Source: an uncultured Lachnospiraceae bacterium (GTDB lineage Bacteria > Bacillota > Clostridia > Lachnospirales > Lachnospiraceae). From it: 21,551 nt of DNA. Each line of letters opens with the position of its first letter. Positions within the stretch are counted from its first letter, which is position 1. Below the pieces are notes generated by a model. The model searched no databases, was not told where the DNA came from, and saw only the letters and a program-made list of their open reading frames with translations. A program made the translations under genes and the position numbers. Shown here piece after piece: positions 6,205 through 13,137 of the stretch. The DNA lies in NCBI GenBank assembly GCA_934371505.1, contig CAKRNW010000028.1, forward strand, positions 1 through 21,551, written 5' to 3'.

Positions 6205-8175
6205 TTATTGATGCTCTGCTGCGGATGTATTGAACTCATCCATGGAAAGTGCGTGGTCTAACAGGTTCTGACCTTTGTAACGCTGGAGAGATACACCGAA
6301 AGGTGCATACTGACCTTCCCAGGGATTTAAGTGGCTTACTACGAAGTCAGATACGGTAACACCATAGGGGATTGCCAGTGCATGGTCAATCAGATATGCC
6401 TCTGCCTCTGCAAATGCAGTGTAACGGGCAGGAATATCATTGGTGATTGCCTTTGCCTTCTCTACCAGGCTGAAATACTCTTTTACAGTATCTGCAGAAT
6501 CTGTATCATCGGTAATTGCATAAGCCAGATATGCATATCTCATGCCACGATTGTAAGTGCCGTCATCATTCTGGGACTGATAGAAAGGATCTGTCCAGGT
6601 CTCAGGGTCTGCATAGTCTGCACCCCAGTTACACAGTAAGAACATGTAGTCGGAAGAACGACGTACATCGGTAAGGAAGTTCTCGGAAGGACCTGCCTCA
6701 ACGATAACATCGATGTAATCAGAACCAAGTACGTTCTCTAACTGCTGCTCTAATACGATACACTGATCCTCCCAGTTGGTCGTGCTGGGGTTGTATTTTA
6801 CCAGCATCTTCACAGGGAAGGTAACGCCCTGTGCAGTCAGCTCTTCCACTGCCTTTTCTTTATACTCTTTTGCTGCTGCTTCATCGTAGAAATCCTTGGA
6901 AAGAATATCAGTAAAAGCAGCCTCCTCAGTGTAATCCTTGCCGTTATCAGTATCAATGGCAAAGTCCTGAGGGGTAATGGTGTTCTGGATGTAGTCATCC
7001 GGGTTCGCATGGTCACCGGTGGTCACATATACGGTGGAGTAACGGTTCACTGCATGCATGATGGACTGACGGAAATTCTCATTGTTCACTGCAATTTCCC
7101 AGTTCCAGGGCTCATACTCATCTGCAATGCTGTAGCCTTCCATTCCATCGCGGTAGAAGTCCTCATTTAACTTCTTCACATTGAAGTTAAAGCAGTAGAA
7201 ATATGCGTAATCTACTTTCGGACGGTTCATGCTGACCATATTTTCGGTTGCCGGGTCGCTTAACCATGCGTCCACTACATCCGCACCCAGTGTGGTGTAG
7301 TCAATCTCGCCACGCTTTGCCATCTCCGCACCGATGGTAGATGCCTCTGCATTGTAGGTTTTCTGGATTTTATCAATGTAAACATGCTCTGCATCCCAGT
7401 TGCTCTGGTTTTTGCTCATCACCATCTGTACCTGAGGTTCATAAGCGGAAATGTAGAACGCACCACAGTAATACATGGTGTCTGCACTGGTTGCAAAATT
7501 GACACCCTGCTCCTCAAGCTGTGGCCCGTAAGCCGGCATAAAATACATATAAGTCAGAGTGGAAAGAAAATACGGGCACTCTCCTGCCAGGGTGTACTGT
7601 AAGGTGTTGGCATCCACTGCCTTTACGCCAACTTCCTCAAAGTCGATGGGTGCATAGCCTTCTTCACCGGCTAAACCATTGTAGTACTCCTCTGCATTGG
7701 CAATCAGTCCGAACAGACCGCTGCTGGTGGAACTTCCGTTTTCGGGAGTGAGTACATATTTCATGGCATCCACGAAATCCTGTGCTGTCAGGTCAGCGAC
7801 TTCGTTTCCGTTGTTGTCCACCCATTTCTGACCTTCTCTGATATGGAAAGTCCAGGTTAAGCTGGCCTCATCGTAACTCCATTCCGTTGCAAGGCTGGGC
7901 TGAATCTCACCATAGCTGTCATACTCAACCAGCGTATCAATGACATTGGCACCGATGGACTGCTCGTTGGAATTACTGGTGGTCAGGTAGTTCAGTGTGG
8001 AAACCTCGCCGGAATACAACACATTGTAAACCGCCTCGCCGGAAGCCTCTCCGCCATTGCTGCTGTCAGAAACTTCTGTGGTTTCTCCAGTACCGGTACT
8101 GCTGCTTCCACATCCGGAAAGAGCAGTCACCGTCATTGCTGCTGTCAAAAGCAGCGCAAGACATTTTTTCTTCAT
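6205..8175 (-). CDS. oppA: Oligopeptide ABC transporter substrate-binding lipoprotein OppA
   Basis: Extracellular lipid-anchored solute-binding protein of the SBP_bac_5 (OppA/DppA) family, 656 aa. The signal peptide KKKCLALLLTAAMTVTALSG ends in a lipobox LSGC with the lipidated Cys22. A Ser/Gly/Thr-rich linker runs to about residue 48. Family landmarks are YNVLYSGEVSTLNYL near 50-64, IQPSLATEWSYDEASLTWTF around 92-111, GAFYISAYEPQ near 237-247, and a C-terminal lobe with MFLLCNWGADYADPETW. The protein is longer than E. coli OppA (about 540 aa), as is common in Clostridia. GAGGAGG lies about 7 nt before the ATG. It is the first gene of the operon and should deliver peptides to OppBCDF. The bound ligand cannot be read from sequence. 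Confidence 0.95.
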   Translation of the reverse strand: MKKKCLALLLTAAMTVTALSGCGSSSTGTGETTEVSDSSNGGEASGEAVYNVLYSGEVSTLNYLTTSNSNEQSIGANVIDTLVEYDSYGEIQPSLATEWSYDEASLTWTFHIREGQKWVDNNGNEVADLTAQDFVDAMKYVLTPENGSSTSSGLFGLIANAEEYYNGLAGEEGYAPIDFEEVGVKAVDANTLQYTLAGECPYFLSTLTYMYFMPAYGPQLEEQGVNFATSADTMYYCGAFYISAYEPQVQMVMSKNQSNWDAEHVYIDKIQKTYNAEASTIGAEMAKRGEIDYTTLGADVVDAWLSDPATENMVSMNRPKVDYAYFYCFNFNVKKLNEDFYRDGMEGYSIADEYEPWNWEIAVNNENFRQSIMHAVNRYSTVYVTTGDHANPDDYIQNTITPQDFAIDTDNGKDYTEEAAFTDILSKDFYDEAAAKEYKEKAVEELTAQGVTFPVKMLVKYNPSTTNWEDQCIVLEQQLENVLGSDYIDVIVEAGPSENFLTDVRRSSDYMFLLCNWGADYADPETWTDPFYQSQNDDGTYNRGMRYAYLAYAITDDTDSADTVKEYFSLVEKAKAITNDIPARYTAFAEAEAYLIDHALAIPYGVTVSDFVVSHLNPWEGQYAPFGVSLQRYKGQNLLDHALSMDEFNTSAAEHQ

Positions 8176-8213
8176 AACTTTTCCTCCTCGTCAGAGCATT
8201 TTCATTATACACA

Positions 8214-8265
8214 AGAGATAAAAAGATGGCGTATCTTTTCCAGCTACGCCATTGTAACTATCTCT
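8214..8265 (-). terminator. Nested hairpin with T-run before oppA (dipeptidase terminator or oppA leader attenuator)
   Basis: On the minus strand ATGGCGTA (8252-8245) pairs perfectly with TACGCCAT (8233-8226) around an 11-nt loop, followed by CTTTTT (8225-8220): the hallmark of an intrinsic terminator. A second, outer pairing AGAGATA (8265-8259) with TATCTCT (8220-8214) encloses it and would compete with the T-run. It lies 62 nt after the dipeptidase stop codon and 39 nt before the oppA start, downstream of a likely promoter. It may end the dipeptidase transcript, act as an oppA leader control, or both. Confidence 0.6.
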
Positions 8266-8283
8266 CCCATATAATTGTATACC

Positions 8284-8312
8284 ATTATACACTGTGGGTT
8301 TTGATTATACAA
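8284..8312 (-). promoter_or_regulatory. Likely oppA promoter
   Basis: Minus-strand TTGTAT (8312-8307), 17-nt spacer, TATAAT (8289-8284). The -10 is perfect and the -35 matches at three of six positions. Two more GTATAAT motifs lie at 8304-8310 and 8204-8210, the second only 28 nt before the oppA ATG but without a recognisable -35. Confidence 0.45.
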
Positions 8313-8326
8313 GGTTTTTTTCTTGA

Positions 8327-9337
8327 CTAAAGCACTTCTTTATACACCCGAAGTACATTTTTATACAAAATTTTGTCCACTTCGCTCTCATGGAATCCTG
8401 CTTTCTGCAGTGCATCCACCAAAAGAGGCAGCATGGAGGCGTCCTTCATTTCCAAATCGCCGCCGATTCCGTCAAAATCAGAACCTAAACCGATGCAGTC
8501 TATGCCCCCCACTTTTTCCAGATGTTTCGCGTGCTCTGCCATTTTGGCCACCCGGCTTTGGACATGACCGTTCTCGTCCGGTTCCATGAGGAAACTGCAG
8601 CAATAATTCAGTCCGGTGACCCCACCCCGCTCTGCCAGTTTACGAATCATATCATCCGTAAGATTGCGGCAGTGTCCACACAATGCTCTGGCATTGGAAT
8701 GACTGGCCACGAAGGGCTTACCGGTATGCTCATACACATCATAAAAGCCCGCATCCGACAGATGGGACACATCAATGATGATTCCCAGCCGTTCCATCTC
8801 CTCAATAAAAGCATAACCTTTTTCCTTTAATCCTCTGGACATATCCGGTTCGTAGGGAAACACCGTTTCTCCGTCCCCTGGCACATTATTAGGATATGCC
8901 AAAGAGTTTTCATGGTTCCAGGTCAGTGTCATCATCCTCACACCAAGACGGTATAAATCCCGCAGAAAAGGAATTTCTCCCTTGCAGACTCCTCCTTCTT
9001 CTACGGTGAGCATGGCAGACATTTTACCCGCCTGCATATTAGCTTCAATATCTGCATAATTTTTCACCACACCGATGAGATCTTTATTTTTTTCCATTTC
9101 TGTGTAAAACACATCCACCAGTTGCATCACGGATTCAAAGGGATTTTCCTTCCGTTCCAGATTGACAAACATGGCAAAATTCTGGAGCAGATAATCCCCT
9201 TTTTTCATTTTCATTAAATCAAGCTGCAGGTCATTTTCCCGCAGATTTTTACAGACTGCTGCCTTTCCCGCAGCTACATTTTTCTGGGAATACCAGATTT
9301 CCGCAATGGTATCACAATGCATATCAATGATTTTCAT
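8327..9337 (-). CDS. Membrane-dipeptidase-like peptidase, family M19
   Basis: Zinc dipeptidase of the renal dipeptidase (M19) family, 336 aa. Metal-site motifs are visible in order: H7-x-D9 in DMHCDT, E113/E114 in TVEEGG, H192 in DVSHLSD and H213 in ASHSNARA, with LGSDFDG (284-290) near the end. The RNLTDDMI (224-231) and GGVTGLNY (238-245) stretches are also typical. There is no signal peptide, so it should be cytoplasmic and hydrolyse dipeptides, possibly including D-amino-acid-containing ones. AAGGAGA lies about 9 nt before the ATG. It lies directly upstream of the opp operon in the same direction, which fits use of imported peptides. It is divergent from the C39-like gene. Confidence 0.93.
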   Translation of the reverse strand: MKIIDMHCDTIAEIWYSQKNVAAGKAAVCKNLRENDLQLDLMKMKKGDYLLQNFAMFVNLERKENPFESVMQLVDVFYTEMEKNKDLIGVVKNYADIEANMQAGKMSAMLTVEEGGVCKGEIPFLRDLYRLGVRMMTLTWNHENSLAYPNNVPGDGETVFPYEPDMSRGLKEKGYAFIEEMERLGIIIDVSHLSDAGFYDVYEHTGKPFVASHSNARALCGHCRNLTDDMIRKLAERGGVTGLNYCCSFLMEPDENGHVQSRVAKMAEHAKHLEKVGGIDCIGLGSDFDGIGGDLEMKDASMLPLLVDALQKAGFHESEVDKILYKNVLRVYKEVL

Positions 9338-9430
9338 TATGTAAATCTCCTTATTTGTATGTTATACTTCCTATTATATTGCAAGATTTTTACAATAATT
9401 GCAACGATTCACGAAAGGACATTTTACTCT
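9338..9430. promoter_or_regulatory. Divergent control region, dipeptidase / C39-like gene
   Basis: A 93-nt AT-rich spacer between divergent start codons. On the minus strand a perfect TATAAT (9378-9373) lies about 36 nt before the dipeptidase ATG, without a good -35. The palindrome TTGCAA occurs twice, at 9379-9384 and 9399-9404, with starts exactly 20 bp apart (two helical turns), each preceded by A. This could be an operator for a dimeric or tandem-bound regulator. No convincing plus-strand promoter was found. Confidence 0.35.
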
Positions 9431-10048
9431 ATGGCAGAAAAAATCATAACCGCTCCCTACATCGACCAGACCAACCCCTATCCCACAGGATGTGAAAGTA
9501 TTTCCACGGTGATGCTGTTACAGTATCTGGGCTACCCCATCACTCCTGAGGATTTCATCGACAATCATCTGTCCCGCCACGATTTTGAGTTTCGGGACGG
9601 CTATTTCTACGGTCCTGATCCTCAGGAATATTTCATCGGAAGCCCTTATAATAATGAAAAAGGCTCCTACGGCTGCTATGCCGGAGCCATCATCAAGGCA
9701 CTGTCCGGCATCGTGTCCGACCGTTATACCATCCATGACGAAACCGGCACTCCCATACAAAAACTGCTGACCCGTTACATCGACCAGGATATGCCGGTTA
9801 TCTTCTGGGCTACCCTGGATATGCAGGAGGCGGTTCCCGGTCCTACCTGGAAACTAATCTCCACCGGGGAGGATTTCACATGGAAAAACAATGAGCACTG
9901 CCTGCTTTTAGTAGGCTACGATGATGAGGTCTACTATTTCAATGATCCCTGGCACAATCACGGGCTGATTGGTTATGACCGTGCTCTGGTAGAAAACCGT
10001 CACGCACAGCAGTATGCGCAGGCGGTTGGTCTGCGCACACGTTCTTAA
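9431..10048 (+). CDS. C39-like cysteine peptidase family protein
   Basis: A 205-residue papain-fold protein of the Peptidase_C39_2 type. The likely catalytic residues are C21 in YPTGCESIS, H156 in NNEHCLLLVGYD and N171 or D172 in YYFNDPWHN. YGCYAGAIIKAL (80-91) and the pattern of tyrosines and aromatic residues are typical of the family. Related proteins are usually exported or act on peptides; substrate is unknown. ATG 9431 is preceded by AAAGGA at a slightly long spacing of 11 nt. The frame stays open upstream to an ATG at 9317, which would add a hydrophobic stretch (NLLICMLYFLLYC) that could serve as an export signal but would overlap the dipeptidase start. The gene ends one base before the convergent DUF4358 gene. 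Confidence 0.85.
   Translation: MAEKIITAPYIDQTNPYPTGCESISTVMLLQYLGYPITPEDFIDNHLSRHDFEFRDGYFYGPDPQEYFIGSPYNNEKGSYGCYAGAIIKALSGIVSDRYTIHDETGTPIQKLLTRYIDQDMPVIFWATLDMQEAVPGPTWKLISTGEDFTWKNNEHCLLLVGYDDEVYYFNDPWHNHGLIGYDRALVENRHAQQYAQAVGLRTRS
10015..10037. repeat. Inverted repeat at the 3' end of the C39-like gene
   Basis: TGCGCAG (10015-10021) and CTGCGCA (10031-10037) form a perfect 7-bp stem with a 9-nt loop. No T-run follows on either strand. It sits where a terminator for the two convergent genes would be expected, but could be chance in coding sequence. Confidence 0.3.
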
Positions 10049-10049
10049 G

Positions 10050-10577
10050 CTAGCGGATTAACTGCTCTCCCACATTTCCTCCGGCAACTTTCACAAAGGC
10101 ATTGTAGACGGTCTCTTCAATGTCTTTGTCTGCCATCAGTAGCAAGATTACATTTCCCGCATTGTTCACGGTTACTTTCTCCGCCTCCACACAAATCCAC
10201 TTTCTCGGGTTTGCCCCATCAAAAATACGCTGACGGATATCCTTCACATCTGCGCCGTCCTCCACACGGATCAGACACAGGGAATAAGGGATGGAACTCA
10301 TCATAGGTTCCGAAGCCACCACCTGCGCAATCCCGGTCAAATCCTCGGTTCCGATGTCGTAAGATATCATACTCTCATCCACTTCTTCTGGTTCTCCTAC
10401 ATAGACATCTATCTCCCCTGTGGTATCGTAGATCTCATTAATCACATCTGCCAGTTCTTTGTCTGCGAATGGATTCTCTGTATTTTGAACCTTATCTCCG
10501 TTACTGTTGTTTCCGCAGCCGGTGAGCATACCGGTAAGTAATGCCCCTGCACATAACATTGCTAAAATTTTTTTCAA
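10050..10577 (-). CDS. DUF4358 lipoprotein
   Basis: A 175-residue lipoprotein that I recognise as DUF4358. The signal peptide KKILAMLCAGALLTGMLTG leads to a lipobox LTGC with lipidated Cys21. The domain follows: EPMMSSIPYSLCLIRVEDGADV, then NPRKWICVEAEKV and NAGNVILLLMADKD. Its molecular role is not known to me. I chose a TTG start at 10577, since AGGAG lies 8 nt upstream and the signal peptide then begins properly with Lys-Lys; starting at 10649 would bury the signal behind 24 charged residues with no ribosome site. It follows manA by 75 nt on the same strand and is convergent, with a one-base gap, to the C39-like gene. Confidence 0.85.
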   Translation of the reverse strand: MKKILAMLCAGALLTGMLTGCGNNSNGDKVQNTENPFADKELADVINEIYDTTGEIDVYVGEPEEVDESMISYDIGTEDLTGIAQVVASEPMMSSIPYSLCLIRVEDGADVKDIRQRIFDGANPRKWICVEAEKVTVNNAGNVILLLMADKDIEETVYNAFVKVAGGNVGEQLIR

Positions 10578-10652
10578 TAGAATACTCCTGCCTTTCTCTT
10601 TTTCTATATTGTCCCCTCGGTTTATCAAAATATCCGATACAAACACCAAAAT

Positions 10653-11588
10653 CTAAATTGTGGACACAATCAATTCCATCGTTCCTTCAAAGTCCATGGT
10701 TCCGAAACCTGCCGGTACAATAAAATGATCTCCTTTATGAAGGGCTGTTCCGTTCAGGGTTCCTTCTCCTTTTACCACGCTCATGAGATAAAAGGGTGCC
10801 TCCCGCTCCACTTTTACACTGCCACTCACTGCCAGATGGAATACCTTATAATAAGAACATTCATAGAGCATTTTCCACTGGTTCTCCGGTGCACCTGCGG
10901 TATGCAACACACTGTCCTCCACAGATTTGGCAGGCACCTGTATGACATCCATGCTTTTCTGGATATGGAGTTCTCTGGGCTTTCCGTTGGAAAGACGGTC
11001 ATAGTCATAGACACGATAGGTAATATCGCTGTTCTGCTGGGTTTCCAGCAAAAGGATTCCCCCTTTAATCGCATGAACCGTACCGGGGTCAATCTGGATA
11101 AAGTCCCCTTTCTTCACGGGAATCTGACGGATGAAGTCGCTCCACCGTCCCTCCTCAATCATTTCCTTTAACTCCTCTCTGGTGCGGGCATTGTGTCCGA
11201 TGACCAGAGTGGCATCCTCCTTACAGTCCAGGATATACCAGCATTCCGTCTTACCCAGGGAGCCGTTCTCGTTCACTTTTGCATAGGCATCATCGGGATG
11301 TACCTGAATGCTCAAATCATCCTTTGCATCGATAATTTTAATGAGCAGCGGGAAGGTTTTCCCAGTCTTTCCGCCAAAGAGTTCCGGCTGTTCTCTCCAT
11401 AGTGCAGACAATTTTTTTCCGTCAAAGCTGCCCCCCTTTACGGTGCAGTCTCCACTGGGATGAGCGGCAATTCCCCAGCACTCACCGATGTCATCGCCCT
11501 CCACCTGGTAGCCGAATTCCTCCCGCAGTCTGGTGCCTCCCCAGATGTTGTGTTTTAATACCGGATTTAAAAAAATTAACTGATTCAT
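10653..11588 (-). CDS. manA: Mannose-6-phosphate isomerase, class I
   Basis: Zinc-dependent interconversion of mannose 6-phosphate and fructose 6-phosphate, cytoplasmic. The protein has 311 residues, the short form usual in Bacillota. Zinc-site motifs are visible: IQVHPDD with H97, TECWYIL with E115, and DPGTVHAI with H172. The N-terminal LNPVLKHNIWGGTRL and the active-site region TQQNSDITYRVYDYDR are typical. ATG 11588 overlaps the stop of the upstream remnant gene as ATGA, with AAAGGA upstream, so translation may be coupled. An in-frame start at 11726 would add 46 unrelated residues inside the remnant gene and was rejected. Context suggests a former mannoside-use operon. Confidence 0.94.
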   Translation of the reverse strand: MNQLIFLNPVLKHNIWGGTRLREEFGYQVEGDDIGECWGIAAHPSGDCTVKGGSFDGKKLSALWREQPELFGGKTGKTFPLLIKIIDAKDDLSIQVHPDDAYAKVNENGSLGKTECWYILDCKEDATLVIGHNARTREELKEMIEEGRWSDFIRQIPVKKGDFIQIDPGTVHAIKGGILLLETQQNSDITYRVYDYDRLSNGKPRELHIQKSMDVIQVPAKSVEDSVLHTAGAPENQWKMLYECSYYKVFHLAVSGSVKVEREAPFYLMSVVKGEGTLNGTALHKGDHFIVPAGFGTMDFEGTMELIVSTI

Positions 11589-11848
11589 TTTCCTGTCCTT
11601 TCCGAAAAGCTGTCCCGTAAGCTGGTGCAGATAAGCTGCTTTTCCAGCTCCTCCAGGGTCATTTCCTTTTCTGTGTTCCAGATGTCCTCTTTCTTTAAGG
11701 CCTGGAAGCAAAACTCCTCGCCCCACTCATCCTTGTCCCGGCTGATGGTCAGAGTACGCAGTCCGATGCGGTAGTCTTTTTTCTGATCACCTTTATCGGT
11801 ATGTAATGCCACTTTTACGGTATACAGGGCAAAGTCTGCATGTTCCAT
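11585..11848 (-). pseudogene. Remnant of a GH2 beta-mannosidase with a large internal deletion
   Basis: An 87-codon reading frame. Residues about 8-49 (LYTVKVALHTDKG, then YRIGLRTLTISRDKDEWGEEFCF) match my memory of the region just before the catalytic barrel of GH2 beta-mannosidases, where family members continue with an NGV-x-IF segment. Here the sequence jumps to ALKKEDIW and MTLEELEKQLICTSLRDSF, which resembles the extreme C-terminus of the same family. The simplest reading is loss of the N-terminal part and an in-frame deletion of the whole catalytic barrel. AGAGAGGG lies only 2-3 nt before the ATG, so translation may be weak. Position between the K+ channel gene and manA supports a lost mannoside operon. 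It cannot be an active enzyme. Confidence 0.55.
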
Positions 11849-11864
11849 TTCCCTCTCTTTCAGC

Positions 11865-13058
11865 TTAGTCCTCTAATTGTTTCCGGTGCAGTAACAGCAC
11901 CATATCTCCTTCTTTTAGCTGGATATTTCCCTCCGGTTTGATTATCCGGTTTTTCCGCTTGATGCTCAGTAAAAAGGTCTGTCTGGAAATATCCAGTTCA
12001 CGAATCTGTTGTCCCACCCAGGAATGTCCGCTTTCCAGAGAAACCTCCTCCAGTGCGGCGTTAATCTGCCGGGTACTGGTGGTGGCGAGCACCAGACAGT
12101 CCCCTGCCTGCAAAACTAACTCCGGGTAAGTGGTGTTCACATCCCTGCCCCGCAGTAACACCGCCGGGTACAAACCCTGAGGCAGTTCCACCTCCCGGAT
12201 TCGTTTTCCCACATAGGGATGCTCCGGAGAAATATCCAAGGTAATAAAATCTGCCTCATGGGTGAGGTACATGCCACCCTTGATTTTGGTGTAATATTCT
12301 ACGAAACCTGCGCTGATAATACCAGTAGGAATCGCCACCATCAGCACACCCAGAAAAGAAATGACAATCGCCATCAGACGCCCGCCTAAGGTCACCGGGT
12401 AAATATCTCCGTAGCCCACCGTCAGCAGAGTGGACATGGACCACCAGATGCCGGAAAAGGCATTGGCAAACTTGTCCGGCTGGGCATCGTGTTCCAGACC
12501 ATACATGCATAAAGAGGATGCCAGCATGAGAATCAAAACCAGAAAAATGGAACTGAACAATTGGTCTTTTTTGTCCTTTAAGACATCTGTAATCACATTA
12601 AAAGCATCGTAGCTTGCGTTGATGCGGAACAGCCGGAAAATCCGCACCACCCGGAGCATCCGGAACACCACTGCCCCACTGGGGAAGAAAAAGGGTAGAA
12701 AATAAGGCAGGAAACTGAGTAAATCGATGACTCCATAAAAAGAGCCAATAAATTTCAACACAGCCATCCCTTTTTTGCTTCTGGGATATAAATATTCTGC
12801 CGTCCACAGCCGCAGTGCATATTCCGCCACGAAAATGAAAATCGTAACCGACTCTATCTCGTCAAAAAGCTTTGTGTAGGCTGTTGCCTGATCAAAAGTC
12901 TGCAAAAAGCAGACGGAAATATTGAATACGATAACAACGGTAATCAGCAGATCAAAAAACAGGCTCACGGTATCACTCCTGTTTCCGATTTGAATAATAT
13001 CAAATATCCGTTTCTTATAGGCTTTAAGCTTCTGCAAGATGCTTTCCCCTCTGTTCAC
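11865..13058 (-). CDS. Voltage-gated potassium channel with two TrkA-C domains
   Basis: Six-transmembrane K+ channel of the Kv/Kch type, 397 aa from the chosen start. The S4 voltage sensor RMLRVVRIFRLFRI is at about 133-146 with regularly spaced arginines. The pore has the selectivity filter TVGYGD at 213-218. After the last membrane segment come two tandem TrkA-C (RCK-C) domains, about 272-330 and 338-395 (VGKRIREVELP and VGQQIRELDIS mark their starts). There is no RCK-N nucleotide-binding domain. TrkA-C domains bind c-di-AMP in several Bacillota K+ transporters, so ligand gating is plausible. Start is uncertain: GTG 13058 has GGAG 8 nt upstream, TTG 13037 has GAGGGGA upstream, and GTG 13088 has no ribosome site. 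It follows the hybrid kinase gene by 79 nt. Confidence 0.92.
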   Translation of the reverse strand: MNRGESILQKLKAYKKRIFDIIQIGNRSDTVSLFFDLLITVVIVFNISVCFLQTFDQATAYTKLFDEIESVTIFIFVAEYALRLWTAEYLYPRSKKGMAVLKFIGSFYGVIDLLSFLPYFLPFFFPSGAVVFRMLRVVRIFRLFRINASYDAFNVITDVLKDKKDQLFSSIFLVLILMLASSLCMYGLEHDAQPDKFANAFSGIWWSMSTLLTVGYGDIYPVTLGGRLMAIVISFLGVLMVAIPTGIISAGFVEYYTKIKGGMYLTHEADFITLDISPEHPYVGKRIREVELPQGLYPAVLLRGRDVNTTYPELVLQAGDCLVLATTSTRQINAALEEVSLESGHSWVGQQIRELDISRQTFLLSIKRKNRIIKPEGNIQLKEGDMVLLLHRKQLED

Positions 13059-13137
13059 TTTTTCCGCTCCATCATACCATGATTCCACTCTTTATTTCAA
13101 CTGTCTGGTATTCCAGCTACAGGAATGCCGTACTTGG

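Noticed and set aside
13089..13137. Terminator between the hybrid kinase and the K+ channel
   Set aside because: A weak ATTCC/GGAAT hairpin is present but no T-run follows it; readthrough is more likely.
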